64,000 nucleotides of DNA. Origin: Alphaproteobacteria bacterium (lineage in GTDB: Bacteria; Pseudomonadota; Alphaproteobacteria; DSM-16000; Inquilinaceae). Within the stretch, counting starts at the first letter, position 1; the number at the start of each line of letters is the position of its first letter. The stretch is from NCBI GenBank assembly GCA_028284045.1, contig JANQSN010000019.1:113023-177022 (forward strand), written 5' to 3'. The notes beneath the pieces are model-generated. The model was given only the letters and a program-made list of their open reading frames with translations, was not told where the DNA came from and did not search any database. Shown in pieces: positions 1 to 8,562 of the stretch. The translations under genes were made by a program, and so were the position numbers.

Positions 1-184
1 CCAGGCCCAAAAGGCGGCGGATGCCGGCGATGGCGGCGTCGCGGTAGCGCTCCGGGTCCTCCGACAACAGCTTGGCGGTCACCAGCCGACAGTCGGGGCG
101 ACGCGCGACGACATCGGTGAAGGTGCCGCCGCGATCGATCCAGAACTGCCAGCCCGAGGGGTGGCCGGACGGCGTATCGGTCAT
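1..184 (-). CDS. 5-oxoprolinase / hydantoinase family protein, N-terminal fragment
   Basis: Only the first 61 codons are inside the window; the gene runs off the left edge. The translation carries the motif [12 protein letters not shown] at residues 15-26, followed by [14 protein letters not shown]. This is the characteristic start of the HyuA/OplA superfamily, and this exact form is usual for ATP-dependent 5-oxoprolinases, which open 5-oxo-proline to glutamate in the cytoplasm. The ATG at 184-182 is the only plausible start. It lies 37 bases downstream of the LysE-type exporter gene on the same strand, so it is probably the last visible gene of that operon. A hydantoinase A subunit is the alternative, because the fragment is too short to separate the two. 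Confidence 0.8.
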   Translation of the reverse strand, partial: MTDTPSGHPSGWQFWIDRGGTFTDVVARRPDCRLVTAKLLSEDPERYRDAAIAGIRRLLGL

Positions 185-221
185 CCGGAAAGGCTCCGCG
201 AGAAGGAAAAGGGGGCGGTGT

Positions 222-845
222 TCAGCGCGGCTCGACCGCCAGGCGCAGGCCGAGGGCGACGAAGGCGCCGGCGAACAGACGCCGGAACCAGGCCAGCACC
301 CGCGGCCGGGCGAGCACCAGCTCGCTGGCCCCGGCCGCCATCAGGCCATAGCCGATGAAAACGACCAGCGTCAGCCCCATGAAGACCGCCCCCAGCAGCA
401 GCATCTGGCCGACCGCCGCCGCGCTGTCGGCGGCGACGAATTGCGGCAGGAAGGCCAGGAAGAACAGCGACAGCTTGGGGTTCAGGATGTTCAACAGGAT
501 ACCGCGCAGGACGATGCGGCCGGGCGCCATGAGCCGCGCGCGGCCGGCCGCGTCGGCATCGACGGACAGTGGTCCGCCCGCGCGCAGCATGGTCCAGGCC
601 ATGTAGAGCAGGAAGACGACGCCCGCGATCTTCACCGCCTGGAAGGCGACGGCGCTGGCGTGCAAGAGGGCGGCGAGGCCGAACACCGCGGCCAGCAGAT
701 GCGGCACGATGCCCAGCGTGCAGCCGAGCGCGGCGAACAGGCTGGCGGCACGCCCGCACCCCAACCCGACCGCCAGCGTATAGAGCACGCCGGTGCCCGG
801 CGCGATCACGACGATCAGCGAGGTCACCAGGAAATCAAGGCCCAT
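222..845 (-). CDS. LysE/RhtB family amino-acid exporter
   Basis: A 207-residue inner-membrane protein with about six hydrophobic segments. The first helix has the family signature [17 protein letters not shown] (residues about 16-32). A second signature, [16 protein letters not shown], lies in the middle. Members export amino acids or their derivatives by proton exchange; the substrate here cannot be read from sequence. The ATG at 845 is preferred over an upstream in-frame ATG because the upstream extension is unlike the family and lies inside the previous gene. The gene overlaps the end of the phytase-like gene by 11 bases, which suggests translational coupling. Location beside a 5-oxoprolinase-type gene would fit glutamate-related traffic, but that is inference. 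Confidence 0.85.
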   Translation of the reverse strand: MGLDFLVTSLIVVIAPGTGVLYTLAVGLGCGRAASLFAALGCTLGIVPHLLAAVFGLAALLHASAVAFQAVKIAGVVFLLYMAWTMLRAGGPLSVDADAAGRARLMAPGRIVLRGILLNILNPKLSLFFLAFLPQFVAADSAAAVGQMLLLGAVFMGLTLVVFIGYGLMAAGASELVLARPRVLAWFRRLFAGAFVALGLRLAVEPR

Positions 846-1929
846 TCGCGGTCCCCTCCGGCCGCCCGCACCCCTGCAGGCGGGCGGTGACCAGCACCGT
901 ACCGCGATCGTCGTCGTCATCGGAAGCCAGGAGCACGCGCCAGTCCGCCCCGTCGGCGGCGACGGCCAGCCCCTCGAAGTTCACGGCCGGAATGCCGTCC
1001 GGCAGCGCCAGCAGCGTCTCGGCGACCGCGAGGTCGGGGCCGTCGGCGGCGAGACGGACGACCCGGCTGGTGAAGCTGGCGAAGCCGGTCGGCCGGCGCT
1101 CCAGCACAAGCAAGCTGCCGTCGGGCGCGCGGGTGGCGTCCCCCGGCACGAACCCGGCCCCGCCGCGGTAGCGCCCGCGGGTCGTTTGCCCGTCGGCGGC
1201 GAGCCACCAGACGGCGCGGGAGCCCAGCGTGAAGGGGCTGCCCTCTTCGATGGCGATCAGGCCGCCGGCCCCGTCGGCCGCCAGCGCCTCCACGCCGGTA
1301 TTGGCTGCCAAGGCCCGCCAGGCGTCCGGTATGGGCCGGTCCACCGGCGGCCCGGCGATCAGCCCATCGGCGCCCGCCGGATAGATCCACACACGGTGGT
1401 TGCGTTCGAAGCTGACCGCCCAGCCGGCGGGGCCGAGCGGCGCCAACGCCTCCGCGTCGCGCCAAGTACCGGTGCGCGGCGGTGCGGTGTCGGCCAACAG
1501 ACCCAGCGGATCGGCGGAGACCGCGTCGTCACCGACGCGGATGCGATAGACCCCGGCGTCGTCGGCGATGGCGACGAACACTCCGGCGGCGGCATCCCAG
1601 GCGAGGCCCGACAGGCCGCCCAACCGCTCCGCCGTCTCGTAGGCGGTCACGCGGGCGGGGCACGCCGCGGTTGGGACTGCCAGCGGGCCGACCACGGGGT
1701 GCGCGGGAATTGCCGGCACCGCCGGGCGCGGATCGGGCACGGCGCGCGGCCGCGGTGCGGGGGCCGGCGGCGCCGCTTCGGCGACCGACGGCTGGGGTAT
1801 CGCCGGACCAGCCGGCCCCGGCGCCGCCGCACAAGCCGCCAACCCGGCGATCAGCAGCAGGCCGCCGGCCAGGCGGCGGGCGCCGCGGTCGGCCCTGCCA
1901 GGTCTACGCCGCATCGGTCGTCGAGGCAT
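835..1929 (-). CDS. Esterase-like/phytase-like domain lipoprotein
   Basis: About 364 residues. The N-terminus has basic residues, a hydrophobic stretch and a lipobox ending LAAC, so it is probably an outer-membrane or periplasmic lipoprotein. A proline/alanine-rich linker follows. The rest resembles the Phytase-like (esterase-like activity of phytase family, PF13449) beta-propeller, with repeated blades such as LSGLAWDAAAGVFVAIADD, NTGVEALAAD, DGSLLVLERR and VNFEGLAVA. The family's true substrates are poorly known; a phosphoesterase role is family inference only. The start at 1929 is chosen among in-frame ATGs at 1980, 1929 and 1914 and is uncertain. It overlaps the end of the upstream oxidoreductase gene and the start of the LysE gene, so the three are likely co-transcribed. 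Confidence 0.7.
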   Translation of the reverse strand: MPRRPMRRRPGRADRGARRLAGGLLLIAGLAACAAAPGPAGPAIPQPSVAEAAPPAPAPRPRAVPDPRPAVPAIPAHPVVGPLAVPTAACPARVTAYETAERLGGLSGLAWDAAAGVFVAIADDAGVYRIRVGDDAVSADPLGLLADTAPPRTGTWRDAEALAPLGPAGWAVSFERNHRVWIYPAGADGLIAGPPVDRPIPDAWRALAANTGVEALAADGAGGLIAIEEGSPFTLGSRAVWWLAADGQTTRGRYRGGAGFVPGDATRAPDGSLLVLERRPTGFASFTSRVVRLAADGPDLAVAETLLALPDGIPAVNFEGLAVAADGADWRVLLASDDDDDRGTVLVTARLQGCGRPEGTANGP

Positions 1930-3085
1930 CGCCACCGGGGAAGGTCCGCACATCCGTATCGTCCTGTCCGCCCGCGGCAAGCTCGGCCGCCACCAGGTCG
2001 GCCAGCGCCAGGCAGCCGGTCAGCCCCGGGCTCTCGATGCCGAACAGGTTGACCAGCCCCGGGCAGCCATGGCGGCCGGGCCCGTCGATACGGAAATCGG
2101 TCCAGGGTCCGCCCGGCCCGACCAGCTTCGGCCGAACGCCGGTATAGCCGGGGCTGAGGCTGCCGTCGGGCAGGTCCGGCCAGTAGCGTCTGACGGAAGC
2201 GTAGAAGCGGTCGCCGCGCGTCGGATCGAGGTCGTAGTCGACCCCGTCCACCCATTCCACATCGGGGCCGAACCGCGCCTGGCCGCCGAGGTCGAGGGTG
2301 ACATGCACGCCGAGACCGCCATCGATCGGCACCGGATAGATCAGGTGGTCGAAGGGCGACCGGCCCGACAGCACGAAGTAGCTGCCCTTGGCGTAGTAGG
2401 CTTTGGGCACCTCGGCGGCCGGAAAACCGTCCAACCGGCCGGCCAGCGCCGGGGCCGTCAGGCCGGCGGCGTTGACGACGCTGCGCGCGGCGAGCCGCAT
2501 CGGCTCCGCCCCGCCGACATCCAGTGTCACGCCGTCCTCACCGACTCGGCCGCCGGTCACCGGGGCGGCCATGGCGAGCCAGGCGCCCGCCGCCTCGGCC
2601 TCCCCCGCCAGCGCCAGCATCAGCCCGTGGCTGTCGACGATGCCGGTGGTCGGCGACCACAGCGCCGCGACGGCGGTCAGGGCGGGCTCGGCCGCCGCGA
2701 CGCGCGCGCCATCCCACCACTCCAAGTCAGGCATGCCGGAGGCGAGCGAATTGGCGCGGATCGCCGTCAGCCGCTCGCATTCGCCGTCGTCGGTGGCAAC
2801 CACCAGCTTGCCGATCCGGCGGTGGCCGACATCATGGTCGGCCAGGAAGCGGTAGAGCGCCGCCTTGCCGGCAATGCAGGCCCGCGCCTTCAGGCTGCCC
2901 GGCCGGTAGTAGAGGCCGGCATGGATGACCTCGGAATTGCGCGAGCTGGTCTCGGTGCCGAAATGGTCGGCCGCCTCCAGCACGATCACCTCGCGGCCCG
3001 CCCGGGCGAGCCGCCGGGCGACGGCCAGGCCGACCACGCCGGCGCCGACCACCACGCAGTCGACGCGTTCGCCGGCGCCGGTCAT
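1904..3085 (-). CDS. lhgO: L-2-hydroxyglutarate oxidase/dehydrogenase (FAD-dependent)
   Basis: A 393-residue DAO-fold flavoprotein. The N-terminal dinucleotide-binding motif VVGAGVVGLAVARRLA is at residues 11-26, followed by ETSSRNSEVIHAGLYY, a sequence typical of the LhgO/L2HGDH family. The C-terminal GYTGVRPKL and NLFGIESPGLT blocks are also characteristic. The family oxidises L-2-hydroxyglutarate to 2-oxoglutarate, passing electrons to oxygen or quinone. The gene starts with ATG, 66 bases after the DUF3303 gene. Its end overlaps the phytase-like gene, forming a tight minus-strand cluster. A generic NAD(P)/FAD-dependent oxidoreductase is the cautious alternative name. Confidence 0.85.
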   Translation of the reverse strand: MTGAGERVDCVVVGAGVVGLAVARRLARAGREVIVLEAADHFGTETSSRNSEVIHAGLYYRPGSLKARACIAGKAALYRFLADHDVGHRRIGKLVVATDDGECERLTAIRANSLASGMPDLEWWDGARVAAAEPALTAVAALWSPTTGIVDSHGLMLALAGEAEAAGAWLAMAAPVTGGRVGEDGVTLDVGGAEPMRLAARSVVNAAGLTAPALAGRLDGFPAAEVPKAYYAKGSYFVLSGRSPFDHLIYPVPIDGGLGVHVTLDLGGQARFGPDVEWVDGVDYDLDPTRGDRFYASVRRYWPDLPDGSLSPGYTGVRPKLVGPGGPWTDFRIDGPGRHGCPGLVNLFGIESPGLTGCLALADLVAAELAAGGQDDTDVRTFPGGDASTTDAA

Positions 3086-3151
3086 CGCCGGCTGTCGGGT
3101 GACGGAACCCTCGCGGGCGTCTTGCAGCGTGCCGGACCGGCCGGCCGCCGG

Positions 3152-3424
3152 TCAGGTGTGGACGGCCAGCGTCTCCGCAGTATCGCGGCCATAGGCGACC
3201 GGCAGGATCTCGAACTCGGCGAGATCCGTCCAGTGGGCGACCCAGTCCTGCAGCTTGGCAACGCTGTCACACTCCACGACCTGATAGCAGCAGGCGAAGT
3301 CGGCCTGCACATAGCTGGCGACGGTGGTCAGGCCATCCGGCATGAGCCGGCCATGGTCGCGCAGCCGGCGATACACCGACTTGGCATCCTGACGACGGAA
3401 CCGTTCGATCACCATGAACAGCAT
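3152..3424 (-). CDS. DUF3303 family small protein
   Basis: About 90 residues starting MLFMVIERFRRQDAK, with RDHGRLMPDGL and a C-terminal WTDLAEFEILPV block. This pattern belongs to the DUF3303 family (dimeric alpha-beta barrel-like, function unknown). The longer open frame from 3475 is rejected because the added residues are not family-like. A purine-rich segment GGGGAGCAAGG lies just upstream of the ATG at 3424. It lies upstream of lhgO on the same strand with a 66-base gap, so it may share its transcript. No catalytic residues can be pointed to. Confidence 0.7.
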   Translation of the reverse strand: MLFMVIERFRRQDAKSVYRRLRDHGRLMPDGLTTVASYVQADFACCYQVVECDSVAKLQDWVAHWTDLAEFEILPVAYGRDTAETLAVHT

Positions 3425-3544
3425 TGCCTTGCTCCCCGCAATGCCCTGCAGGCGGACGCCCCATTTAACGGGCAAAATCTTCCCGTTTTCTAAACGGCGT
3501 GTGTTTTCCCGCCGCGCCGGTGACGGCCGGCGGCCGACCCGCCC

Positions 3545-4012
3545 CTACGCCGCCTTCAACCGGGCAAGCAGACCGTCGACGCCGGCCTCGATCAGGTCCA
3601 GCACCTGCTCGAAATGGTGCTGTCCGCCGTAGTAAGGGTCCGGCACGTTGAGGCCCGCGCGCGACGGCGCGAAATCCATCAACAACGACAGCTTGTGGCG
3701 CTGGTCGGCCGGCGCCAGGCGGGCAAGCTGGGCCATATGCCCGGCGTCCATCGCCACCAGATGGTCGAATCGCTCGAAGTCGTCCGGCGATACCCGCCGC
3801 GCGCGCAGCGTCGACAGGTCGTAGCCGCGCACGAGGGCCGCTTCCTGCGCCCGTTCGTCGGGCGGCTCGCCGACGTGGTAGCCATGGGTCCCGGCGCTGT
3901 CCACGGTCAGCCGATCGGCCAAGCCGGCGGCTTCTGCCCGCGCGCGCAACACCGCCTCGGCGGTCGGGGACCGGCAGATGTTGCCGGTGCAGACGAACAG
4001 AACGGCGGTCAT
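3545..4012 (-). CDS. Low-molecular-weight protein-tyrosine phosphatase
   Basis: A 155-residue cytosolic enzyme of the usual family length. The P-loop VCTGNICRSP at residues 7-16 contains the catalytic C(X)5R signature (Cys8, Arg14), followed by the conserved Ser/Pro. The general-acid region NVPDPYYGG is near residue 121. The family hydrolyses phosphotyrosine, and in bacteria it often acts with exopolysaccharide tyrosine kinases; no such kinase is nearby. The ATG at 4012 begins the P-loop strand directly, so the start is secure. It is divergent from the sirtuin gene; the intervening 190 bases hold short direct repeats. Confidence 0.93.
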   Translation of the reverse strand: MTAVLFVCTGNICRSPTAEAVLRARAEAAGLADRLTVDSAGTHGYHVGEPPDERAQEAALVRGYDLSTLRARRVSPDDFERFDHLVAMDAGHMAQLARLAPADQRHKLSLLMDFAPSRAGLNVPDPYYGGQHHFEQVLDLIEAGVDGLLARLKAA

Positions 4013-4100
4013 GCAGCATCCGCATCCGAGTAGGAACGCCGGGCTTGTCGCGGCCTATGGCGATGTGATGTACCATGCTGGAGCGACGCGCGCACCCAAT

Positions 4101-4164
4101 CGCGCGATCCGGCCGCGCGATCCGGCCGCGCGATCCGGCGGTTGGATCGCGGGCGGTTGGATCG
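4101..4164. repeat. Short tandem direct repeats upstream of the sirtuin gene
   Basis: Three perfect 13-base copies of CGCGCGATCCGGC occupy 4101-4139. They are followed by two copies of GCGGTTGGATCG at 4138-4149 and 4153-4164 with a 15-base period. They lie in the divergent intergenic region between the phosphatase and sirtuin genes, 41 bases before the sirtuin ATG. They may be slippage-prone DNA or a regulator-binding array; the sequence does not decide. Confidence 0.85.
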
Positions 4165-4204
4165 TCAGCGGCGCGTTTCCTTGAGCGAGTTGGACCGGTC
4201 CGCG

Positions 4205-4933
4205 ATGAACCTCAAGCCCGGCGATCCGATTCTGGTCCTCACCGGGGCCGGAATCTCCAAGGAGAGCGGGCTCGACACCTTCCGCGACGCCGACGGCATC
4301 TGGGCCAAACACGACCTGGCCGATGTGGCGACGCCGGACGGGTTCCGCCGCAACCCGGCGCTGGTGCTGGACTTCTACAACGCGCGCCGGCGCCAGCTCA
4401 CCGAACAGGACGTGCAACCGAACGCGGCGCATCGCGCCTTGGCCGCGCTGGAGCGGACCTGGCCCGGCGAGGTGCTGCTGGTCACCCAGAACATCGACGA
4501 CCTGCACGAGCGCGGCGGCAGCGCCAACCTCATCCACATGCACGGCGAGTTGCTGAAGGCCCGCTGCCTCGATACCGGCTCGGTCTTCGACTGGCGCGAC
4601 GACATCACCTTGGACAGCCGCTCGCCGGCCAGCGGCCAGTCCGGTGGCCTGCGCCCGCATATCGTCTGGTTCGGCGAGATGCCGATCGAGATGGACCGGA
4701 TCTACGACGCGCTGATGACCTGCCGACTGTTCGTGTCGATCGGCACCAGCGGGCATGTCTACCCGGCGGCCGGCTTCGTCCAGCAGGCCTCCATGGCGGG
4801 CGCCTGGACGGTGGAGCTGAACCTGGAAGCCTCGTCGGGCCATGGGCTGTTCGACGAAGCCATTCACGGACCGGCGACGGAGCTGGTGCCCGCCTTCGTC
4901 GACCGCCTGCTGGCCCACGTCGACGCCGCGTGA
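4205..4933 (+). CDS. cobB: NAD-dependent protein deacylase, CobB-type sirtuin
   Basis: A 242-residue class III sirtuin that removes acyl groups from lysines using NAD. NAD-binding GAGIS is at 14-18 and TFRD at 25-28; TQNIDDLHERGG is at 94-105; the catalytic His is in HMHGE at 111-115. Tyr58 and Arg61 (FYNARRRQ) match the pair that gives E. coli CobB its desuccinylase activity. The zinc module is unusual: only Cys121 (ARC) is visible, and the later cysteine cluster of E. coli CobB is absent before GLRPHIVWFGE. The ATG at 4205 is chosen because the earlier in-frame ATG encodes repeat-derived sequence. Its TGA overlaps the GTG of the next gene. Confidence 0.9.
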   Translation: MNLKPGDPILVLTGAGISKESGLDTFRDADGIWAKHDLADVATPDGFRRNPALVLDFYNARRRQLTEQDVQPNAAHRALAALERTWPGEVLLVTQNIDDLHERGGSANLIHMHGELLKARCLDTGSVFDWRDDITLDSRSPASGQSGGLRPHIVWFGEMPIEMDRIYDALMTCRLFVSIGTSGHVYPAAGFVQQASMAGAWTVELNLEASSGHGLFDEAIHGPATELVPAFVDRLLAHVDAA

Positions 4934-5526
4934 CCGCCGACGCAGCCGGCCTGGCGGCCGCGGCCGCCGAGGCGCGCCGGTGTACCCATTGTGCAGAGCA
5001 TCTACCGCTGGGTCCGCGCCCGGTCTTCCGGGTCTCCCCGACCGCACGCCTGTTGATCATCGGCCAGGCCCCCGGCACCCGCGTCCATGAGAGCGGCATC
5101 CCCTGGAACGATGCCAGCGGCGAGCGCCTGCGCGACTGGCTGGACCTCGACGATGCACGCTTCTACGACGGAGCCCGGGTCGCGATCGTGCCGATGGGCT
5201 TCTGCTATCCCGGCACGGACGCCCGCGGCGGCGACCGTCCGCCGAGGAAGGAATGCGCCCCGCTCTGGCACGAGCGGCTGATCGGGCCGATGCGCGAGAT
5301 CCGCCTGACGCTGCTGGTCGGCAGCTACGCCCAGGGCCGCTATCTCAGCGCGGCGCGCGGCCGCTCCCTGACCGAGCGGGTCGCCGACTGGCGCCGCCAC
5401 GCGCCGGACCGCTTTCCACTGCCCCATCCGAGCTGGCGCAACACCGCTTGGATGAAGCGCAACCCCTGGTTCGAGGCGGAGTTGGTGCCCGCCCTGCGCG
5501 CCGCGGTGGCGTCAGCGATGGCTTGA
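4930..5526 (+). CDS. Uracil-DNA glycosylase family protein
   Basis: About 198 residues, starting with the GTG at 4930 that overlaps the sirtuin stop (GTGA), so translation is probably coupled. An N-terminal CTHC pair is followed by LLIIGQAPGTRVHESG, the UDG-superfamily motif A in the small UDG-like group found widely in proteobacteria. The C-terminal PHPSWRNT fits motif B (HPS). The superfamily removes uracil or related lesions from DNA. This subgroup has little biochemical definition, so a repair role is inference. The end overlaps the convergent zincin gene by 15 bases. Confidence 0.78.
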   Translation: MTADAAGLAAAAAEARRCTHCAEHLPLGPRPVFRVSPTARLLIIGQAPGTRVHESGIPWNDASGERLRDWLDLDDARFYDGARVAIVPMGFCYPGTDARGGDRPPRKECAPLWHERLIGPMREIRLTLLVGSYAQGRYLSAARGRSLTERVADWRRHAPDRFPLPHPSWRNTAWMKRNPWFEAELVPALRAAVASAMA

Positions 5527-5964
5527 GCCGGCGTCGGCCTCCAGGCGCTCCATGTCGTCGTCGCTGAAGCCGTAGTGGTGGCCGATCTCGTGGATCAGCA
5601 CGTGGCGGACGAGATGGGTCAGGTCCTCGCCGCTCTCCGCCCAATAGTCCAGGATCGGCCGGCGGTAGAGGATGATCCGGTCGACGTCCTGGGGCGTGCC
5701 GGCCAGATCCTTCTCGCCGAACGGCACGCCGGCATAGAGCCCCATCAGCTCGAACGGGCTGTCCAGCGCCATGTCCGCGGCCACGCCGTCGTCGGGAAAC
5801 TCCTCCACCACCAACGCGACCCCGCTCACCGGCGCGCGCAACGCCCGGGGCAGGGCGGCCAGCGCCGCGTCGGCGATCGCCGCGATGTCTTCCAGCGTCG
5901 GCGCCACGGTGAAGCGGCGGACGCCCGGCGGGCGGCTCGGTCTGCGCGAAGGCGGGCGGGACAT
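5512..5964 (-). CDS. Zincin-like metallopeptidase family protein
   Basis: About 150 residues. After a short basic N-terminus the protein ends with the zinc motif [14 protein letters not shown], a HExxHxxGxxD arrangement typical of the small zincin family PF06262. Upstream blocks such as VVEEFPDD and [11 protein letters not shown] are also family-like. These proteins are single-domain, soluble and of unknown substrate. The ATG at 5964 is chosen; the open frame continues upstream to 6207, but that extension is not family-like and overlaps the promoter region of phhB. It is divergent from phhB and convergent with the UDG-like gene. Confidence 0.85.
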   Translation of the reverse strand: MSRPPSRRPSRPPGVRRFTVAPTLEDIAAIADAALAALPRALRAPVSGVALVVEEFPDDGVAADMALDSPFELMGLYAGVPFGEKDLAGTPQDVDRIILYRRPILDYWAESGEDLTHLVRHVLIHEIGHHYGFSDDDMERLEADAGSSHR

Positions 5965-6115
5965 GGCGGCTGGACGCTCCCGAGACTGCGGACGGCGGGG
6001 GGTCCGCCTCGGTTTGACGCTTGAATTTGTGTCGATCCCTTCTACCGTCAGGGTCGAGCTGCCAACAAGCCCACAGGCTAGCGGCGGCGAAGGACAACCA
6101 GGAAAGGCAGCAGCG

Positions 6116-6406
6116 ATGAGCGGGGTCCTGAGCGGCGAGGCGCGTACCGAGGCGCTCTCCCAACTCGACGGCTGGCAGGACGTGGACGGCCGCGACGCCA
6201 TCACCAAGACGTTCCGCTTTCAGACCTTCAACGAGGCCTTCGGCTTCATGACCCGGGTCGCGCTGGCGGCGGAGAAGGCCGACCATCATCCGGAGTGGTT
6301 CAACGTCTACAACCGCGTCGACGTGACCCTGTCGACCCATGATGCCGGCGGCGTCACCGACAAGGATATCCGGCTCGCTCGCTTCATGGACCGGATCGGC
6401 GCCTGA
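6116..6406 (+). CDS. phhB: 4a-hydroxytetrahydrobiopterin dehydratase
   Basis: A 96-residue pterin-4a-carbinolamine dehydratase, the normal size of the family. The active-site signature [16 protein letters not shown] is at residues 52-67, containing the paired histidines and PEW. The enzyme dehydrates 4a-hydroxytetrahydropterin to recycle the cofactor of aromatic-amino-acid hydroxylases; in bacteria it may also serve molybdopterin or folate metabolism. AGGAAAGGCAGCAGCG upstream of the ATG at 6116 supplies a ribosome site. No phenylalanine hydroxylase lies in the window, so its partner is unknown. Confidence 0.93.
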   Translation: MSGVLSGEARTEALSQLDGWQDVDGRDAITKTFRFQTFNEAFGFMTRVALAAEKADHHPEWFNVYNRVDVTLSTHDAGGVTDKDIRLARFMDRIGA

Positions 6407-6439
6407 CGGGGCGGCGCGAACCAACCGGGCCGGGCAGCC

Positions 6440-7384
6440 TCACAGCCGCTCCGCGCCGGAGTCGCGGCCGGCCGTCACCACGCCCGCCCCGGCGCGTTGG
6501 CGGGCCACGACGATCTCGCGCCGGGCGATGTAGATCACCGAGCCGGCGATGATGCCCGCACCGACCCAGCCCCACAGATCCATCACCTCGCCGTAGAGCC
6601 AATAGCCCGCCAGCGCGACCAGCGGCAGGCGGACATAGTCCAGCGGCACGACGGCGGAGGCATCGGCCACCTTCAGCGCCTGGGTGAAGGCGAGATGGCC
6701 GAAGGTGCCGGCGGCCCCCGCGCCGACCAGCAGCGCCCAGCCCCGGGCATCCGGCCATTCCCAAAACGCCAGAGCGGGCCCGGCGGAGAACGCGATCAGA
6801 TAGACCATGGTCCAGGCGACGATCGCGCCGCTCGCCACGGTGCGCGAGACCACCTTGATGATCATCATGCTGATCGCCAGCGCCAGCGCCGAGCCGAGCA
6901 CCAGGAAGGCCGCCGGGTCGATCACCGCCGCACCGGGCCGAAGGATCACCAGGACGCCGACGAAACCGATCGCTGTGGCGCTCCAACGCCGGGCGCGCAC
7001 CGTTTCGCGCAGGATCAGCGCCGCCCCGACCGTAGCGAACAGGGGCGTGGTGAAGCTCAAGGACACCGCCTCGGCGATCGGCAGCAGCGACAGCGCGGTG
7101 AACCAGCTCAACATCGCCGCGATGCCGAAGATAGCGCGCAGCAGAATCAGCCCCTGCCGCCCGGTGCGCAGGATCGCCACACCGCCCAGATGCACCAGCC
7201 ACGGCAGCACGAACAGGAACCCGAAGACGTTGCGCCAGAAGGCGACGACGAAGGGATGAAGCTCGCCGGTCGCCTCGCGCACGAAGACGACGATGGCGGA
7301 GAAGCTGACGGCCGCCGCCAGCATGAACAGCGCACCGCGCGTGGCGGCCGGCAGGCCGGCCACGCCGCCGAACCGCGTCAGCAC
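6440..7384 (-). CDS. EamA/DMT family transporter
   Basis: About 314 residues with roughly ten transmembrane helices, formed of two EamA repeats (residues about 15-145 and 155-290). Motifs such as ALSLLPIAEAVSLSFTTPLF and DYVRLPLVALAGYWLYGE are characteristic of the drug/metabolite transporter superfamily. Substrate cannot be inferred. A GTG at 7384 is proposed as the start because the in-frame ATG at 7507 adds about 41 arginine/proline-rich residues that do not look like the family. The start is therefore uncertain. It is convergent with phhB. Confidence 0.82.
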   Translation of the reverse strand: MLTRFGGVAGLPAATRGALFMLAAAVSFSAIVVFVREATGELHPFVVAFWRNVFGFLFVLPWLVHLGGVAILRTGRQGLILLRAIFGIAAMLSWFTALSLLPIAEAVSLSFTTPLFATVGAALILRETVRARRWSATAIGFVGVLVILRPGAAVIDPAAFLVLGSALALAISMMIIKVVSRTVASGAIVAWTMVYLIAFSAGPALAFWEWPDARGWALLVGAGAAGTFGHLAFTQALKVADASAVVPLDYVRLPLVALAGYWLYGEVMDLWGWVGAGIIAGSVIYIARREIVVARQRAGAGVVTAGRDSGAERL

Positions 7385-7568
7385 GCGCCGGCGCCGGCAG
7401 TCACCCGAACGGTCGATGGGGGGATTGCGCTCAAGCGGGACATGGGCGGCCAGCTTAGGACCCCGCCGCGGCCCCGCCCAAGCCTCCGTGCGCCCGGCGC
7501 ACCGCATAGCAGGATTGCGAAAGCGGTTTCGCCGCCCCCGTCAGACGGCCACCGTCAGACCGCCCCCG

Positions 7569-8270
7569 TCACACCGACAGATCGACCCGCGGCCGCCGCA
7601 CCAGCAGAAGGCCGGCGACCAGCCCGCCCAGATGGGTCTGCCAGGCGATCTCCGCATCCAGGCCGAGAACCGACCCGCCGAGCAGCGCGAACAGCAGGTC
7701 CAGGCCGACCAGCACGCTGAGCAGGGTAAAGCCCAGGCGGCGGCGCGCCGGATCGTGCGGATCGCCGATCAACAGGCGGATCACCGCGCCCATCAGGCCC
7801 GACACGCCGCCGGAGGCGCCGAGGATCAAGATCGGCACGCCCCATTCCAAGAGAAGCTGCAACCCGCCGCCGGCGGCCGCCGCGGCCATGAAGACGACGA
7901 TCAGCGTGCGGCCGCCCAACACCCGCTCCAGCGCACTGCCGAAGGCCAGGAGGAAGCCGAGATTGATCAGCAGATGCGGCCAGTCCAAATGCACGAAGGC
8001 ATAGCTGATCAAGGTCGCCGTCCGCCCGAGCAGCGCGCCTGCGTCCCCGGCCGCTGCCGCCGCCGCGAAGGCGGACGGGATCACCGTCAGCGCGTCCAAG
8101 GCCCGATCCACCCAAACCGGCGGCAGGAAGCGCAACACCAGGAACGCCGCGAGGATCGCGCCGGACAGCGCCAGCGTGGCGGGCGGAACGTTGAAGGCGG
8201 GCTGCGGCGCGCGGTGCCGGCCTGTCGGGCCACCGGCACCGTCCGGCCGCGGATCGTCGAGCTGTCGCAT
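7569..8270 (-). CDS. Rhomboid-family intramembrane serine protease
   Basis: A 233-residue membrane protein with about six to seven hydrophobic segments. The catalytic motif GASGGVSGLMGA is in the middle (the GxSG serine of rhomboids). The partner histidine is in a later helix, QTHLGGLVAG. The upstream LINLGFLLAFGSALE resembles the rhomboid asparagine-containing helix. Rhomboids cleave transmembrane substrates inside the bilayer; the substrate is unknown. The ATG at 8270 is chosen; the open frame runs further upstream but is not family-like. The 292 bases between this gene and the divergent peroxiredoxin gene hold GC-rich palindromes and no gene. Confidence 0.88.
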   Translation of the reverse strand: MRQLDDPRPDGAGGPTGRHRAPQPAFNVPPATLALSGAILAAFLVLRFLPPVWVDRALDALTVIPSAFAAAAAAGDAGALLGRTATLISYAFVHLDWPHLLINLGFLLAFGSALERVLGGRTLIVVFMAAAAAGGGLQLLLEWGVPILILGASGGVSGLMGAVIRLLIGDPHDPARRRLGFTLLSVLVGLDLLFALLGGSVLGLDAEIAWQTHLGGLVAGLLLVRRPRVDLSV

Positions 8271-8562
8271 GGCCCGAACTATGGCCCAGCCGGCGGCCGG
8301 ACACCACCGGTGGCTGGCGGTCGCCGGTCCGCGCCGATCCGCCGGTAGCTTGGCCGCGAGGTCTTTTCGCAGTGCACAATTCGGGCTATGACTGTCCCCG
8401 GTGGCGGCCTGTGAAGGCCGGCCGCCGCGGCCAGGGGAAAGGCCGCAAAAACAAGCCCAAGACAACCATTCCAGCGCAATCCGGTCCCGGCAGTCGGTCT
8501 GCCGGGCCGCCCGTTGACGACTGCGTTCAAGGACCCTGTCCCGCAACCCCGAGGAGATCCCG

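Noticed and set aside
8271..8562. GC-rich palindromes between rhomboid and peroxiredoxin genes
   Set aside because: Short overlapping CG-rich symmetry is common in this DNA; no T-tract and no conserved RNA pattern.
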